A stretch of DNA of 64,000 nt from JABDKH01 sp963768565 (GTDB taxonomy: Bacteria; Bacteroidota; Rhodothermia; Rhodothermales; JABDKH01): positions 186,001 through 250,000 of the forward strand of contig CAVYIO010000038.1 of the NCBI GenBank assembly GCA_963768565.1, given 5' to 3'. Each line of letters begins with the position of its first letter. Position 1 is the stretch's first letter. Below the pieces are notes generated by a model that saw only the letters and a program-made list of their open reading frames with translations, made no database searches and had not been told where the DNA came from. Both the position numbers and the translations under genes were made by a program. This document shows, in pieces, positions 16,748 through 28,169 of the stretch.

Positions 16748-18569
16748 ATGACCAGGACTTTCTATTCGAAGGGTCGGACAATCCTGCCCGATCGGACGCG
16801 ACTTCTGATTCTCGCTCTGGCCTTCCTGCTTCTCCTGTTTACTGGTTCAATATCCAGAGTGGCCGCTCAGTCATCCGTCACGGTGGATCTTGGGGCGGGC
16901 GAGTTCGGCGAGGTACGCACGGCTGGATTCGTGATTGCCGCAGACTCTCGCGTTTCTATCGAAACCATCTGTTTCGACCCGAGTGGAGCAAGACCGCTCG
17001 CGAGCAACGCATGGATTCTCGACGCCAACACCCGCTTGCCCGTGTGGGAATTCAATACGCACGACGGCGAGCAGGAAGATCAACACCTGCGGAAGGTGAC
17101 GGATGAGATTTCGCTTCCGGCCGGGACATACGAAGTGTACTACGCTTCCTACACGGACTGGAATCGGGGCGATTGGAATCCTCGCGACATTGGCGACATC
17201 ATCCGGAATGTAATACGGGAGCTCTTTGATCGTGATAACTGGCGCAACGACGAAGACTGGGACGAGCGCTTCAAGGAGTTGCAGAGTGAACTGGGTATTC
17301 AGATCCGAACGTCGCCCGCCGGCCGACCCGTGACGAACGTTGACGAGCTTGCGGATGGGTTCCTGTCGACTGCCTTCCTGACGATAACCGGCGTTCCGGA
17401 CGACCGCTACGTGGCGGAGGGGTTTGAGTTAAAGCGGCCGCTGGACATCGATGTGTATGCCGTCGGTGAGTTCGTACAGGGCGATGCCTTCGATCATGCC
17501 TGGATTGTGAGTGTCGATTCGCGGCAAAAAGTGTGGGAGATGAGTTCCGCGAACCTGCAACACGCGGGCGGCGCCGAAAAGAACCGGTTGAGCCGCGAAC
17601 AAATCAGTCTCGAACCCGGTCGAGTATGCCGCATTCTACAGTTCGGATGGCTCGCACTCCCCCATGGAGTGGAATGCCATACCGCCGTATGACCCCGATT
17701 TCTGGGGCCTGACGTTGCGCGTCCCCGACGCCGACGATCTGCGACATATCTCACGCTTCGACTACGAAAACATCTCGCTTGACCATGCCGTTGTCAAGCT
17801 TCGCGGGCTGGGCGACGATCAGCACCAGACTGCTGGTTTTTCGGTCGTCCGCCCACTGGAAATACGGATCTACGCCATCGGCGAAGGCCGCGACGACCGC
17901 ATGTTCGACTACGGCTGGATCGTGAACACCGATACGCGTGAACCCGTGTGGCGCATGGATTATGCATCGACAGATCATGCAGGCGGAGCGAGCAAGAACC
18001 GGGTGTTCGACGGGGTCATCAAGCTGGATGTCGGGAATTACGTCGTTCATTTTATCACGGACGGATCTCACTCGTATGAAGACTGGAATTCCAATCGACC
18101 GTTCGATGCAGCCGCATGGGGCGTGACGATAGCGCCGGTGGACGCGGACGAGTCGGACCGGCTTGCGACCTATTCACCGGCCGAGGATCGTTCGACTCTG
18201 GCTCGCATTACCGAGGTGATTGACGGCGAGAACAGAGACGCAGACTTCACGCTCGAGAAAGAAGGCCGCATCAGAGTGTTTGCGGTGGGAGAAGGTCAGG
18301 GCGGAGAGATGTATGACTATGGATGGATCGAAAACCTTGACGATGGCACCGTCGTGTGGGACATGACGTTTCGCATGACAGAGCACGCGGGTGGTGCGAG
18401 TAAGAACCGCATGGTAAACACGGTCTTGATGCTGCCTGCCGGCACGTACCGCGTACACTACACATCGGATGGCTCTCATTCATTCGGGGACTGGAACGAC
18501 ACTCCTCCGCACGAACCCGAAATGTGGGGCATCACCGTCGCGCACGATCGTAGACGCTCGGGGATCTAG
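16748..18569 (+). CDS. Secreted protein with four copies of an unrecognised ~110-residue domain; one frameshift
   Basis: About 606 residues after removing one extra base near 17618-17623; after it the frame reads EYAAFYSSDGSHSPMEW. An N-terminal hydrophobic signal (LLILALAFLLLLFTG to AAQ) predicts export. Four units follow, about residues 44-140, 210-325, 335-440 and 480-600. Each unit has an F-x-(V/L) strand ending in I-x-V-Y/F-A-(V/I)-G-E, then an aromatic W-I with -x-x-x-(T/D)-R-x-x-V-W, then HAGGA(S/E)KNR (units 2-4), (L)xxGxYxVxY(T/S)DGSHS, DWN and WG(L/I/V)T. Unit 1 is divergent and is followed by an insert rich in Asp and Trp (RELFDRDNWRNDEDWDERF). I know no named family; the layout suggests repeated beta-sandwich binding modules. 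Its TAG overlaps the trmH stop in CTAG. Confidence 0.7.
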
Positions 18570-19246
18570 TCGGCTCGCCGGTCGTCTTCCAGCAGAATTT
18601 CTTCTGCTCGCTGAACGGCACGGAGATAGTACTCCGCGGTCAGCGCTTGCTTTTCCGTCGCACTCAGATCACCGCCGTCGTCCCGTCCACTCGTGCGAGC
18701 GAGATGTGCGTGATACAGCATGAGAGCAGCCGCGACGGAGATATTGTAACTCTCTACGAAGCCGATCATGTCGATGCGGCACACGACATCTGACGCGGCC
18801 CGGAAATCTTCCGAAACACCTTCCACCTCGTTTCCCAGGACGATCGCCGTCTTTCGGAGGAAGTCGACTCGGGAAAGCGGAACGGCATCGGGTCCCGAAT
18901 CTGCCACGGCAATCTGATACCCTCGTTCTCTGAGGTCACCGATGCACTCGGCGGACTTGCGCCACCGCCTGACGTCGAGCCACTTCTCAGCACCCTGGGA
19001 AGTTCGCCGCGACTGCTTGTAGGGCTGATCGCTTGTAACGACGTGCACCTCGAAGAAACCAAGTGCCTCCGCCGTCCGCATCACGGCACTGACATTCCCG
19101 TAGTTCGTTATTCCTTCGACTACTGTGACGATGGACCGCGTTCGGTTCTGAATCACGTCGTTGATTCGCTGAGCTCTCTCGCGGGACAGGTAGGGACTCA
19201 GCAGTTCGCATATCTTTTCGGGAGAGAAGGGCCTCTTCCGGATCAT
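18566..19246 (-). CDS. trmH: tRNA (guanosine-18-2'-O)-methyltransferase (TrmH-like SPOUT enzyme)
   Basis: 226 residues, very close to TrmH length. SPOUT knot motifs: motif 1 VEGITNYGNVSAVMRTAEAL with the Asn and Arg that orient the 2'-OH, motif 2 KTAIVLGNEVEGVS, and motif 3 IDMIGFVESYNISVAAALML. It transfers methyl from SAM to the 2'-hydroxyl of a tRNA guanosine, by analogy Gm18. N-terminal residues 1-30 (FSPEKICELLSPYLSRERAQ) are the small helical region typical of TrmH. The start was set at ATG 19246; the longer frame adds 56 unlike residues. A related RlmB-type assignment is less likely because there is no L30e-like domain. Confidence 0.85.
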   Translation of the reverse strand: MIRKRPFSPEKICELLSPYLSRERAQRINDVIQNRTRSIVTVVEGITNYGNVSAVMRTAEALGFFEVHVVTSDQPYKQSRRTSQGAEKWLDVRRWRKSAECIGDLRERGYQIAVADSGPDAVPLSRVDFLRKTAIVLGNEVEGVSEDFRAASDVVCRIDMIGFVESYNISVAAALMLYHAHLARTSGRDDGGDLSATEKQALTAEYYLRAVQRAEEILLEDDRRAD

Positions 19247-19353
19247 GATGTGATCTGGACGGTCTGTAGCGATATGACCACCCGTTTTTGGTGAGGCTGA
19301 AGCGGTATGGTGTGCTTTTCGATCTTCCACTATCACACGAAGCAACGACAGCG

Positions 19354-20073
19354 ATGAATATAAACGACTGCGTAGTAGTAATAACCGGCGCCAGCAGCGG
19401 CCTCGGGCGGGCATGCTCTACGGAATTGGTCGCGCGGGGGGCAAAAGTTTTCGGCCTCGCCAGGAGGACCGATCGGCTTGCCACCATGGAGCGAGATCTC
19501 GGTCCGGATTTCAAAGGCATATCGTGCGACGTCACGGAGGAGGATGAAGTGAATGCCTCGCTGCAGCAGGTTATCGATGCAGCGGGCCGCGTGGACGTGC
19601 TCGTGAACAATGCTGGACTGGGACGATTTGGACGCGTTGACGAGTTCTCGTCGGCGGAGTGGGATCTCCTGATGAAGACGAATCTTCGCGGCATGTTTCT
19701 GTGCACGAAGGCTGTTGTCCCGACCATGAAGAAGCAGAATGAAACGACTGGCTTCGGAGGTCACGTCGTAAACATTGCGTCCGTGGCGGGTCTCCTGGGC
19801 AATGCCGTCATCGGCGCCTACAACGTGACAAAGTTCGGTGTGCGGGGATTCAGTGAGTCTCTCATGAAAGAGCTCCGGGACGACGGCATCAAGGTGAGTT
19901 GTGTGTATCCCGGTTCGATCGAGACTGAGTTCTTTGAGGTGGCTGAGGTCGAGATGTCTCCAAATCCCATGCAGGTCAAGGACGTGGCGACCACCGTCGT
20001 TCAATTGATCGACACACCCGACAATTATCTCATCTCTGAAGTTGTGATGCGGCCTTTGCGGCCACGGGGCTAG
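19354..20073 (+). CDS. Short-chain dehydrogenase/reductase
   Basis: 239 residues of a classical SDR. Nucleotide motif TGASSGLG at 11-18, NNAG at 85-88, catalytic Ser143, Tyr156 and Lys160 (YNVTK), and PGSIETEFF after the active site. Basic residues in the loop after strand 2 (ARRTDR) favour NADP(H). Related sequences are often annotated as 3-oxoacyl-ACP reductases or serine/clavulanate-type dehydrogenases; the substrate is not predictable. Start moved to ATG 19354, directly before the first Rossmann strand. Divergent from trmH with about 107 bases for promoters. Confidence 0.9.
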   Translation: MNINDCVVVITGASSGLGRACSTELVARGAKVFGLARRTDRLATMERDLGPDFKGISCDVTEEDEVNASLQQVIDAAGRVDVLVNNAGLGRFGRVDEFSSAEWDLLMKTNLRGMFLCTKAVVPTMKKQNETTGFGGHVVNIASVAGLLGNAVIGAYNVTKFGVRGFSESLMKELRDDGIKVSCVYPGSIETEFFEVAEVEMSPNPMQVKDVATTVVQLIDTPDNYLISEVVMRPLRPRG

Positions 20074-20182
20074 CTACAGACCGATATGGTACTGAGTCGA
20101 CTGGAGCCACGGAATCAGAGTTGCGCTCCGGGCGGGACCCGGCTATTATCAGGCTCACTGATTCAGTAATCCCTGCGATACG

Positions 20183-21295
20183 ATGAAGAGGCGGTCATTC
20201 GTGGTCCGAGGCCTTATTGGCGCAGCAGGCGCCGGTACTGTGCTCGCGTCCTGCGGCCAACCCTCAAGCGACGGCGTCCCGGCGGTGCAGACGAGGAAGT
20301 CGGTAACGTGGCGGCTGGCATCGAGCTTCAGTCGATCTCTGGATACAATCTACGGGGCGTCGGAAGTGCTGGCCGACCGTGTCAGTGAACTCACCGACGG
20401 ACGATTTCGGATACGCCCCTATCCCGGTGGCGAGCTTGTACCCGCTCTGGAGGTCCTGGGTGCGGTCCAGACTGGCACGATCCAGATGGGTCACAGTGCG
20501 AGCTACTACTACGTCGGTAAGAACCCCACCTTTGCGTTTGACACGTGTGTGCCGTTCGGGCTGACGGCTCGAATGCAGAACGCGTGGCTGTACTATGCCG
20601 GCGGACTCGAGCAGATGCGTGCGGTCTTCGCCGACTTCAACATCGTCAATCTTCCGGGCGGCAACACGGGCGTACAGATGGGAGGCTGGTTTCGGCGTGA
20701 AATCGACTCGCTCTCCGATCTGCGCGGGCTCAAGATGCGAATTCCCGGGTTGGGCGGACAGGTGATGGATCGGTTGGGCGTCAACGTCCAGTTGATTTCC
20801 AGTGGCGAGATATTCCCCGCGCTCGAGCGAGGAGCAATCGACGCAACCGAATGGGTAGGTCCGTACGACGACGAGAAACTGGGTTTCCAGAAGATCGCCA
20901 GAAACTACTACTATCCGGGATGGTGGGAGCCGGGCCCGACATTGAGCTTCTATGTTAACCAGCGCGCCTGGGATACGCTTCCCGCCGAATATCAGTCTGC
21001 TCTGGAATCGGCAGCAGCTGAGGCAAACGTCCGAATGCTGGCGCGGTACGACGCTCAGAATCCGCCGGCGCTCCGACGACTGCTCGACGGTGGCGTCAAA
21101 CTGAAACGCTTCCCGATTGACATCCTCGATGCCGCCCGTGAGCAGGCGTTCGACATCATGAATCAGCAGGCTGCGGCGGAGGCTGGATATCGCCGCGTCT
21201 ACGAATCGTTCACCGCCTTTCGCGATCAGGCGTATCCCTGGTTCGGCAGTGCTGAGACTGCGTTCGCCGGGTACTCCTTCCCCGACACCCCCTAG
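20183..21295 (+). CDS. TRAP transporter solute-binding protein (DctP/TakP type)
   Basis: 370 residues. It binds a carboxylate outside the inner membrane and hands it to the DctQ/DctM permease. The leader has both KRRSF, a Tat-like twin arginine, and VLASC, a lipobox with Cys24. The body matches the TakP/FcbT1 branch of DctP: WRLASSFSRSLDTIYGASEV, GGELVPALEVLGAVQTG, the ligand-Arg region LRGLKMRIPGLGG, and ERGAIDATEWVGPYDD, where that branch binds 2-oxoacid or other monocarboxylates. The permease genes lie 3.4 kb away on the opposite strand rather than next to it. DinB and esterase genes follow within 10 bases. Confidence 0.9.
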   Translation: MKRRSFVVRGLIGAAGAGTVLASCGQPSSDGVPAVQTRKSVTWRLASSFSRSLDTIYGASEVLADRVSELTDGRFRIRPYPGGELVPALEVLGAVQTGTIQMGHSASYYYVGKNPTFAFDTCVPFGLTARMQNAWLYYAGGLEQMRAVFADFNIVNLPGGNTGVQMGGWFRREIDSLSDLRGLKMRIPGLGGQVMDRLGVNVQLISSGEIFPALERGAIDATEWVGPYDDEKLGFQKIARNYYYPGWWEPGPTLSFYVNQRAWDTLPAEYQSALESAAAEANVRMLARYDAQNPPALRRLLDGGVKLKRFPIDILDAAREQAFDIMNQQAAAEAGYRRVYESFTAFRDQAYPWFGSAETAFAGYSFPDTP

Positions 21296-21303
21296 GCATC
21301 GAC

Positions 21304-21837
21304 GTGATTACGAATTTCGACAAAGACCTCCAGGCTGTAGACCATCTATACTCGGAGATAGAGACGCTTCTCGAGAAGCCCGAGGTCGTGTTGCGACATC
21401 GCCATCCACCCATTTCAAAATGGTCGACGGATGAGCAGATCCAGCACGTGCTGCTCGCAAACCGGTGGGCGCTGTCGACGATGGTTTCCATGCTCCGTGA
21501 CGGCGGGGAGTTTTCAGAGTCTGGCCGACTGAAGCCACTCGGGGTGTTGCTTCTCGGTTTCGGTGCGATCCCGCGTGGACGAGGCAAAGCTCCGGCTGCA
21601 GCAAAGCCCAGTACCGAAGCGACGCTGTCCGACCTGAGAGTAAACCACCGACAGCAGAGAGGGTATCTGAGCAAGATCCGCGAAAATCAAGATCTGGCAA
21701 GGTCGCTCCGCACGCGGTTCCAACACCCGATTCTTGGCGATTTTACTCCGTCCCACGGTCTGAGGTTTGTGCGCGTTCACACGCGCCATCACCTCAAGAT
21801 CATCAAAGATATTCTTGCGACAGTGGAGACGGACTGA
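21304..21837 (+). CDS. DinB-like four-helix protein
   Basis: 177 residues. Long amphipathic helices with the DinB-superfamily metal positions: a His in the second helix (TDEQIQHVLLANRWAL) and a pair near the end (VHTRHHLKIIKDIL). DinB-like proteins bind a divalent metal and include thiol transferases, but most, like this, are unassigned. The start is GTG, eight bases after the TRAP binding-protein stop. The stop overlaps the next ATG by one base (TGATG), which implies translational coupling to the esterase. Confidence 0.75.
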   Translation: MITNFDKDLQAVDHLYSEIETLLEKPEVVLRHRHPPISKWSTDEQIQHVLLANRWALSTMVSMLRDGGEFSESGRLKPLGVLLLGFGAIPRGRGKAPAAAKPSTEATLSDLRVNHRQQRGYLSKIRENQDLARSLRTRFQHPILGDFTPSHGLRFVRVHTRHHLKIIKDILATVETD

Positions 21838-22469
21838 TGCCGACGGCGACTCATCTCACCGTGCAGCGTACGGCGCGTTATTTCAAGATCGGGAAAGCGG
21901 GCGCCCCCGATGTCTGGCTTGTGCTTCACGGTTATGGGCAGCTGGCCGAAGAATTCCTGGAGGCCTTCGAGCCCATCTCATCGGACCGACTGATCATCGC
22001 GCCGGAAGGACTGTCGAAGTTCTACTCTCGCGACGGTTCCCGCGTGGGTGCTTCGTGGATGACGCGCGAGGACAGGGAGGTGGAGATTGCGGATTACACG
22101 GAGTATCTGAATGCCGTCGTTGCGGACGCCGGGTACAAATCGTCCGATGTAACTGTTCTCGGTTTCTCACAGGGCGGTCACACCGCGTGCAGGTGGGTGG
22201 CTGCGCAATCAGCGGTCGCCGGTCTTGATTCTGTGGGGATCGGCCTGCCGACGGACCTGAACGTCGACGGATTTACAGAGGCTCTGGCCGGCACCGGCGT
22301 ACGTCTCGTTGCGGGTCGCGAAGATCGATTCGTCAGCGAAGCCGATTTGAAACGTGGTCTGGAGCTGCTGCACGAGTTACAGCTTGACGCGACGATGGTT
22401 CGCTTCGATGGGGGACATGAGATTCAGCCGGAGGTTCTGCGACACATTGCGGCGCGCGCGGCGTCCTAG
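21837..22469 (+). CDS. Phospholipase/carboxylesterase family hydrolase
   Basis: 210 residues, the size of a YpfH/carboxylesterase 2 protein. Oxyanion motif LVLHGYGQLAEEFLEAF, nucleophile elbow GFSQGGH, acid in LVAGREDRFV and catalytic His in FDGGHEIQPEVL form the Ser-Asp-His triad. No leader, so cytoplasmic. Substrate is a short ester or thioester; unknown. Coupled to DinB by a one-base overlap. It converges on the DUF2339 gene, with both stops in a shared CTAG. Confidence 0.88.
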   Translation: MPTATHLTVQRTARYFKIGKAGAPDVWLVLHGYGQLAEEFLEAFEPISSDRLIIAPEGLSKFYSRDGSRVGASWMTREDREVEIADYTEYLNAVVADAGYKSSDVTVLGFSQGGHTACRWVAAQSAVAGLDSVGIGLPTDLNVDGFTEALAGTGVRLVAGREDRFVSEADLKRGLELLHELQLDATMVRFDGGHEIQPEVLRHIAARAAS

Positions 22470-24611
22470 CCCGGGTTCTCCGCCTCGTGTGACAGAGGAT
22501 CCTCCAGCTGGCCGGCGTCTCCTTTCCATATGCTGGGAAAGAGATAGCTTGCCGACAGCAGCAGGACGCCCAGGCCGATGAACAGGACAACGCGCCAGCC
22601 GGTATCCAACTCGGCCAGGTCGACGATGAACAGTTTGGCGACGACGATGCCCAGCGTCGTGAGCCCGGTGACTCTGGCGATGTCACGACCGGTCCGCCAC
22701 CCGATCATGATCAGGACGACCGCGATAATGCCCCAGGCGATGCTGATGAACGCATGACCGTTGTCCAGGGGCGCCAGGTCCCGCCAGAACCAGGCGAGGA
22801 GTGCGAGGTAGGCCGCAAATCGATATACGAGACGGGCCCTGCGCTCGACGAGTAGCCAGGAGCAAGCCATCGCAACCACGATCACCGAAAGATCTACAAG
22901 CGCAACCGTATTCAGAAGCGGGGGCGATCCGGCGGGCAGCGATGTGAGTCGCCACTCGATTGCTAGAAGGGCCACGCCGAACAGAAGGTGACCTGTCGTC
23001 CTTACGCCGGCATCCGCATGATACTGGGTCCAGAGAATGAGTGCGGCCGCCTGAAGCGACACCGCAAGAAATCGGTTCGAGCCATCGCCGAAAAAGCTGA
23101 ACCAGGCTGCTCCCAGAAGGAGCGCGACAACGACGCGGTACGCACTGGCCATGGCGGACGATCGCACCGCCACACTGGATCCAAGCGCGAGCAGCAGAAC
23201 GCCGATGTGAGTGAGCGATCGGCCCGAAAAGAGAGACGGGTCTTCGGTACCCTGGAGCAGTCGAACAGCCATCCATGCGGCGATGACCGCAAAGAGACTA
23301 TGGCCCAGCGCACGAATGGCGCGGTTGGGTGTTACGTAGGTCGCCACGTGGATTGCTGCTGCCTCGGCGGCCAGAGCCAGAAGTCTGACGGAATCGCTTT
23401 CGAAGAGATGAAACCACGACACCGCGAGCACGAGCCCGGCAGCAACACCGTGACTGGAGGCAGCGTCTTCGTCTCCTGCCGTCTTCGAGAAGAGGTGGAC
23501 AGCCCAGTATCCGGTCGCTGCAACGACCTCGATCGCGCCCCACGTTGGTGCCGATAGATCCCAGATCTGGTGTGAGAGAGCGAGAGAAATCAGCGGTGCG
23601 GCAACGGCAAGCAAGACGGCAGGCCTGGCGAAGGGCGTGCCAGCGAACGCCCCGTCGAACGGCGGGAGTAACCCACCGGTCAGGCGCCCGGCGCGACAGA
23701 AAATCCCTCAGTGAGGGCGCGAAGCCAAAGGCGGCCAGACAGAACACGACACCCAGTTGGTAAATCGTACGATCTGCGAGCGGCACGAATCCGATCGACA
23801 CGATCTCCGACCACGCATACGTCATCACCGACCACCCTCCGATCACCGCGACCAGGAGAAGACTGCGCCAACCTTTTTCGAAGAAGATGGCAATCGCGCA
23901 GGCGGCGATGAGGCTGGTGTATACCACGAGCCACAGAATGCTCGTAGGAGTTTCCAGAAGGAGAAATGGCGTCCCAAGTCCGCCTGCAGTCGCGATGATC
24001 GCGAGAACCACATCCGCCTGTCTCAGGGAAAGCGCGAAAGAGAGCGCCGTCACGCCGGTCATGAGTGTGAGAGCGACGGGGTACGAAAGAAGTTCGTACA
24101 ACTGAAACGCCGAGAACAACGTGATGTACAGCGTGGCGATGCCGCCGCCGACCAGCACCTGACCGTATCGAACCCGGCGGCTTCGGATCCGGGCTCCAAA
24201 GCCGATCAGACCCATTCCAAGGATTGCACCGAATGCGACGCGGACGACGGGGGTTATCCAGCCGCGATCGATCCCCCACTTGAACAAAAAGGCCAGTCCG
24301 ATCAGAAGAAGAAAGATGCCGACCTTGTTGATCAGATCCTCGCTCCGGAGAATCTTCTTGATCGAGGCCATGGCGTCGCTGCCCACCGGTGATCGCGGAG
24401 GACGCACCTTCACCTGGGTAACGGGTCCTTCCAGACCTCGATGCGACGGCACAGTGAACGACTCCACGTTCGTTGCAGGCGGTCCACGCTCCAGTTCAGG
24501 AGTGGGCGACGCGGCTCCGCCGGCATCCGGCTGACCTCGCTCCAGCATGCGGACCCTCTCCTCGAGCTCCGCAATGCGTCGTTCCAGTCTGCTGTCGTCG
24601 TGAGGTGTCAT
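22466..24611 (-). CDS. DUF2339 polytopic membrane protein, with one frameshift
   Basis: About 714 residues once one extra base between 23680 and 23708 is removed. The N-terminal part has a coiled-coil start (RLERRIAELEERVRMLERG), a Pro-rich linker and then a long series of membrane helices starting INKVGIFLLLIGLAFLFKWG; DUF2339 is typified by this coiled-coil start and the GGG-I-A-T-L-Y-like segment (VGGGIATLYITLFSAFQLY). After the join the frame reads LTGGLLPPF and further helices up to a final SASYLFPSIWKG segment. I count at least 16 hydrophobic spans. Function unknown. ATG 24611 fits family starts; the frame is open 19 codons further. As written the reading frame after 23690 turns Arg-rich and unlike the family. 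Confidence 0.78.
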
Positions 24612-24680
24612 GCGATTCCGGGGTGCAATCTGCCGTGTCAAGTACCGTACGCGCCGCGACAATAGCAACTCGCGAGGGCC

Positions 24681-25996
<1,316 letters not shown>

Positions 25997-26000
<4 letters not shown>

Positions 26001-26563
26001 ACGTGGCCTCCCGACGATAGCGGTTCCGATACGTCTTCGCCGGCATCATGACCGGTGAGGATGGCGATCTGCTTGATGAGCATTGAAATGCCCTGCACAG
26101 CCAGCAGGACAAAGGCGATCGGGATGATACTCTTGATCGGGTAGCGCGGAAGGCCACCCGGGTCCGGAGAGCCCTCAAGAACGGCCCATGAATTGCGTAC
26201 CGCCGGCCATGACACCACAATCATGGTCACACAAAACGGAAAGAGGAAGAGGACGGTACCGGCGATGTTGATCCATGCCCGACCGCGCCGCGAGAGCCGA
26301 CCGTAGAACACGTCGACTCGTACGTGAGCGTTGTCTTTCAGGGTGTACGCCGCTCCCAGCAAAAACACCAGACCAAACAGATACCATTGCAGCTCGATGT
26401 ATGTGTTGGAGCTCAGGCCCAGTCCGGTGTACTTGTCCAGATATCTGACAACCGCGTTGAAACTGCCGACGATGACCATCGCCAGGGTTAGCCAGTAGAC
26501 GACGCGACCGGTTCGTTCGCTGAATCGGTCAATACTGTCGGAGAGTTTGAGCCAGAACCGCAT
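25997..26563 (-). CDS. dctQ: TRAP transporter small permease subunit (DctQ)
   Basis: 188 residues with four membrane helices, the DctQ norm. It includes VVYWLTLAMVIVGSFNAVVR, the amphipathic SNTYIELQWYLFGLVFLLGAAYTL with the usual E-x-Q-W-Y, the basic ADAHVRVDV-like KDNAHVRVDVFYGRLSRR, and LLAVQGISMLI. It forms the four-helix partner of DctM. Translationally coupled to dctM; the binding protein for the pair is most probably the TRAP gene at about 20.2-21.3 kb, on the other strand. Confidence 0.92.
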
Positions 26564-26638
26564 GCGGAATCGGTTGAAGACGGGAGCGCGATCGCCAATT
26601 TACGCGGCGAGTCCAGGGTGTGCGCCCGGAGGACGATA

Positions 26639-28015
26639 CTAATCGTCGCCGGAATCGGGGCCGTACTTGCGCAGTCGCTTCTGAAGGTCCTCGCTCGTGT
26701 CGCGCTTTCGCAGAGTCGAAAGACGTTCTGCGATCCGCTTCTCGTACCCTTCGTTGGACGGCTGATAAAAGAACGTTCCCTGCATCTCGTTCGGCAGATA
26801 CTGCTGCGGAACGTAGTGCTCACGGTAGGCGTGGGGGTATAGATATCCTTTCCCGTGTCCAAGTCCCTCTGCATCGCGGTTGCCGTCCTTCAGCGGGTCG
26901 GGGATCTCTCCACTTTGCTCGTGCTCCACATGACGGAGAGCATCGAAATAGGCCAGGGATGAATTGCTCTTCGGCGAGGTAGAAAGGTAGAGGCAGCACT
27001 CGGCGAGCAGGAACTGCCCTTCGGGCAAGCCAACATATTCGAATGCCTGCGCGCACGCGGTTGCCATTCGAATGGCGTTGGGATCTGCCAGACCAATATC
27101 CTCGCCGGCGAAGATCAACATGCGGCGAAAGATGTACCGCGGATCTTCTCCAGCGTACACCATGCGCGCCATCCAGTAGAGGGCAGCGTCGGGATCTGAA
27201 CCCCGCATGCTCTTAATGAACGCGCTTATGGTGTCGAAGTGCGCATCGCCCTCCTTGTCGTACAGAACGGCCCTTCGCTGGATGCTGTCTTCGGCCACCG
27301 AAATGTCGACGTGGATGGTGCCGTCGGAATCGGCTTCCGTTGTTTCTACGGCCAGTTCAAGGGCATTCAGAAGCGACCGTGCGTCGCCGTTGGCGGTGTC
27401 GACAAGGTGGCGTGATGCATCGGGATCGACGCGCACGTTCAGGGTTCCGTATCCGCGGTCGTTGTCGTGTAGCGCACGCTTCATTACGTCTTCGAGCGCG
27501 TCACGGTCGAGCGTCTTCAGTTCAAACACGCGGCTGCGACTCACCAGGGCCTTGATAACCTCGAAGTACGGGTTTTCGGTTGTCGCACCAATGAAGACGA
27601 CCGTGCCATTCTCGACATGAGGTAGCAGCGCATCCTGCTGGGCTTTGTTAAACCGATGCACCTCGTCGACGAACAGGATTGTACGTTGATGATGATGTCT
27701 TAGACGGTCGTTGGCGTCCGCGATCGCCTGACGGATGTCCTTTACGCCAGCGAGTACGGCGTTGAGAGTGGCAAAGAAAGATGACGTTGTGTTGGCAACG
27801 ATTCGTGCGAGAGTGGTCTTGCCTGTCCCGGGTGGGCCAAAGAGAATGAGTGATGTGACACGATCGGCCTCGATCGCTCTTCTCAGGAGTTTGCCTGGTC
27901 CGAGGATATGATGTTGACCTACAAACTCGTCGAGCGACCGCGGTCTCAGTCGGTCGGCGAGCGGTGCTCGTTGGCGGCGTACGGCTTCGGCGGCCTCGTC
28001 GAAGAGGTCAGACAT
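26639..28015 (-). CDS. rarA: Replication-associated recombination protein A (RarA/MgsA AAA+ ATPase)
   Basis: 458 residues. N-terminal LADRLRPRSLDEFVGQHHIL is the RarA/WHIP start; Walker A GPPGTGKTT and Walker B ILFVDEVHRFNKAQQDALLP with sensor GATTENPYFEV follow; the C-terminal tetramerisation region contains GSDPDAALYWMARMVYAGED, AGEDIGLADP and KGYLYPHAY. It acts at stalled forks and gaps, interacting with SSB and the clamp loader in model organisms. Length agrees with E. coli RarA. Divergent promoter space is short; it is read away from the uracil-DNA glycosylase gene, 154 bases downstream in the same direction. Confidence 0.95.
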   Translation of the reverse strand: MSDLFDEAAEAVRRQRAPLADRLRPRSLDEFVGQHHILGPGKLLRRAIEADRVTSLILFGPPGTGKTTLARIVANTTSSFFATLNAVLAGVKDIRQAIADANDRLRHHHQRTILFVDEVHRFNKAQQDALLPHVENGTVVFIGATTENPYFEVIKALVSRSRVFELKTLDRDALEDVMKRALHDNDRGYGTLNVRVDPDASRHLVDTANGDARSLLNALELAVETTEADSDGTIHVDISVAEDSIQRRAVLYDKEGDAHFDTISAFIKSMRGSDPDAALYWMARMVYAGEDPRYIFRRMLIFAGEDIGLADPNAIRMATACAQAFEYVGLPEGQFLLAECCLYLSTSPKSNSSLAYFDALRHVEHEQSGEIPDPLKDGNRDAEGLGHGKGYLYPHAYREHYVPQQYLPNEMQGTFFYQPSNEGYEKRIAERLSTLRKRDTSEDLQKRLRKYGPDSGDD

Positions 28016-28169
28016 TTTGCTGTTGGATCAGTCGGACCGTATGTACGATCAGTATGTTGCGTGGGTCCACAAACGGTGCGGTGATAGATCTGGCAGAGTG
28101 TGATTTGGTGCGGCTACGTTGCGGGGGTTAGACTGTCGTCGGGGCGGAGGAGCGGCGGCCCCCGGCCAC

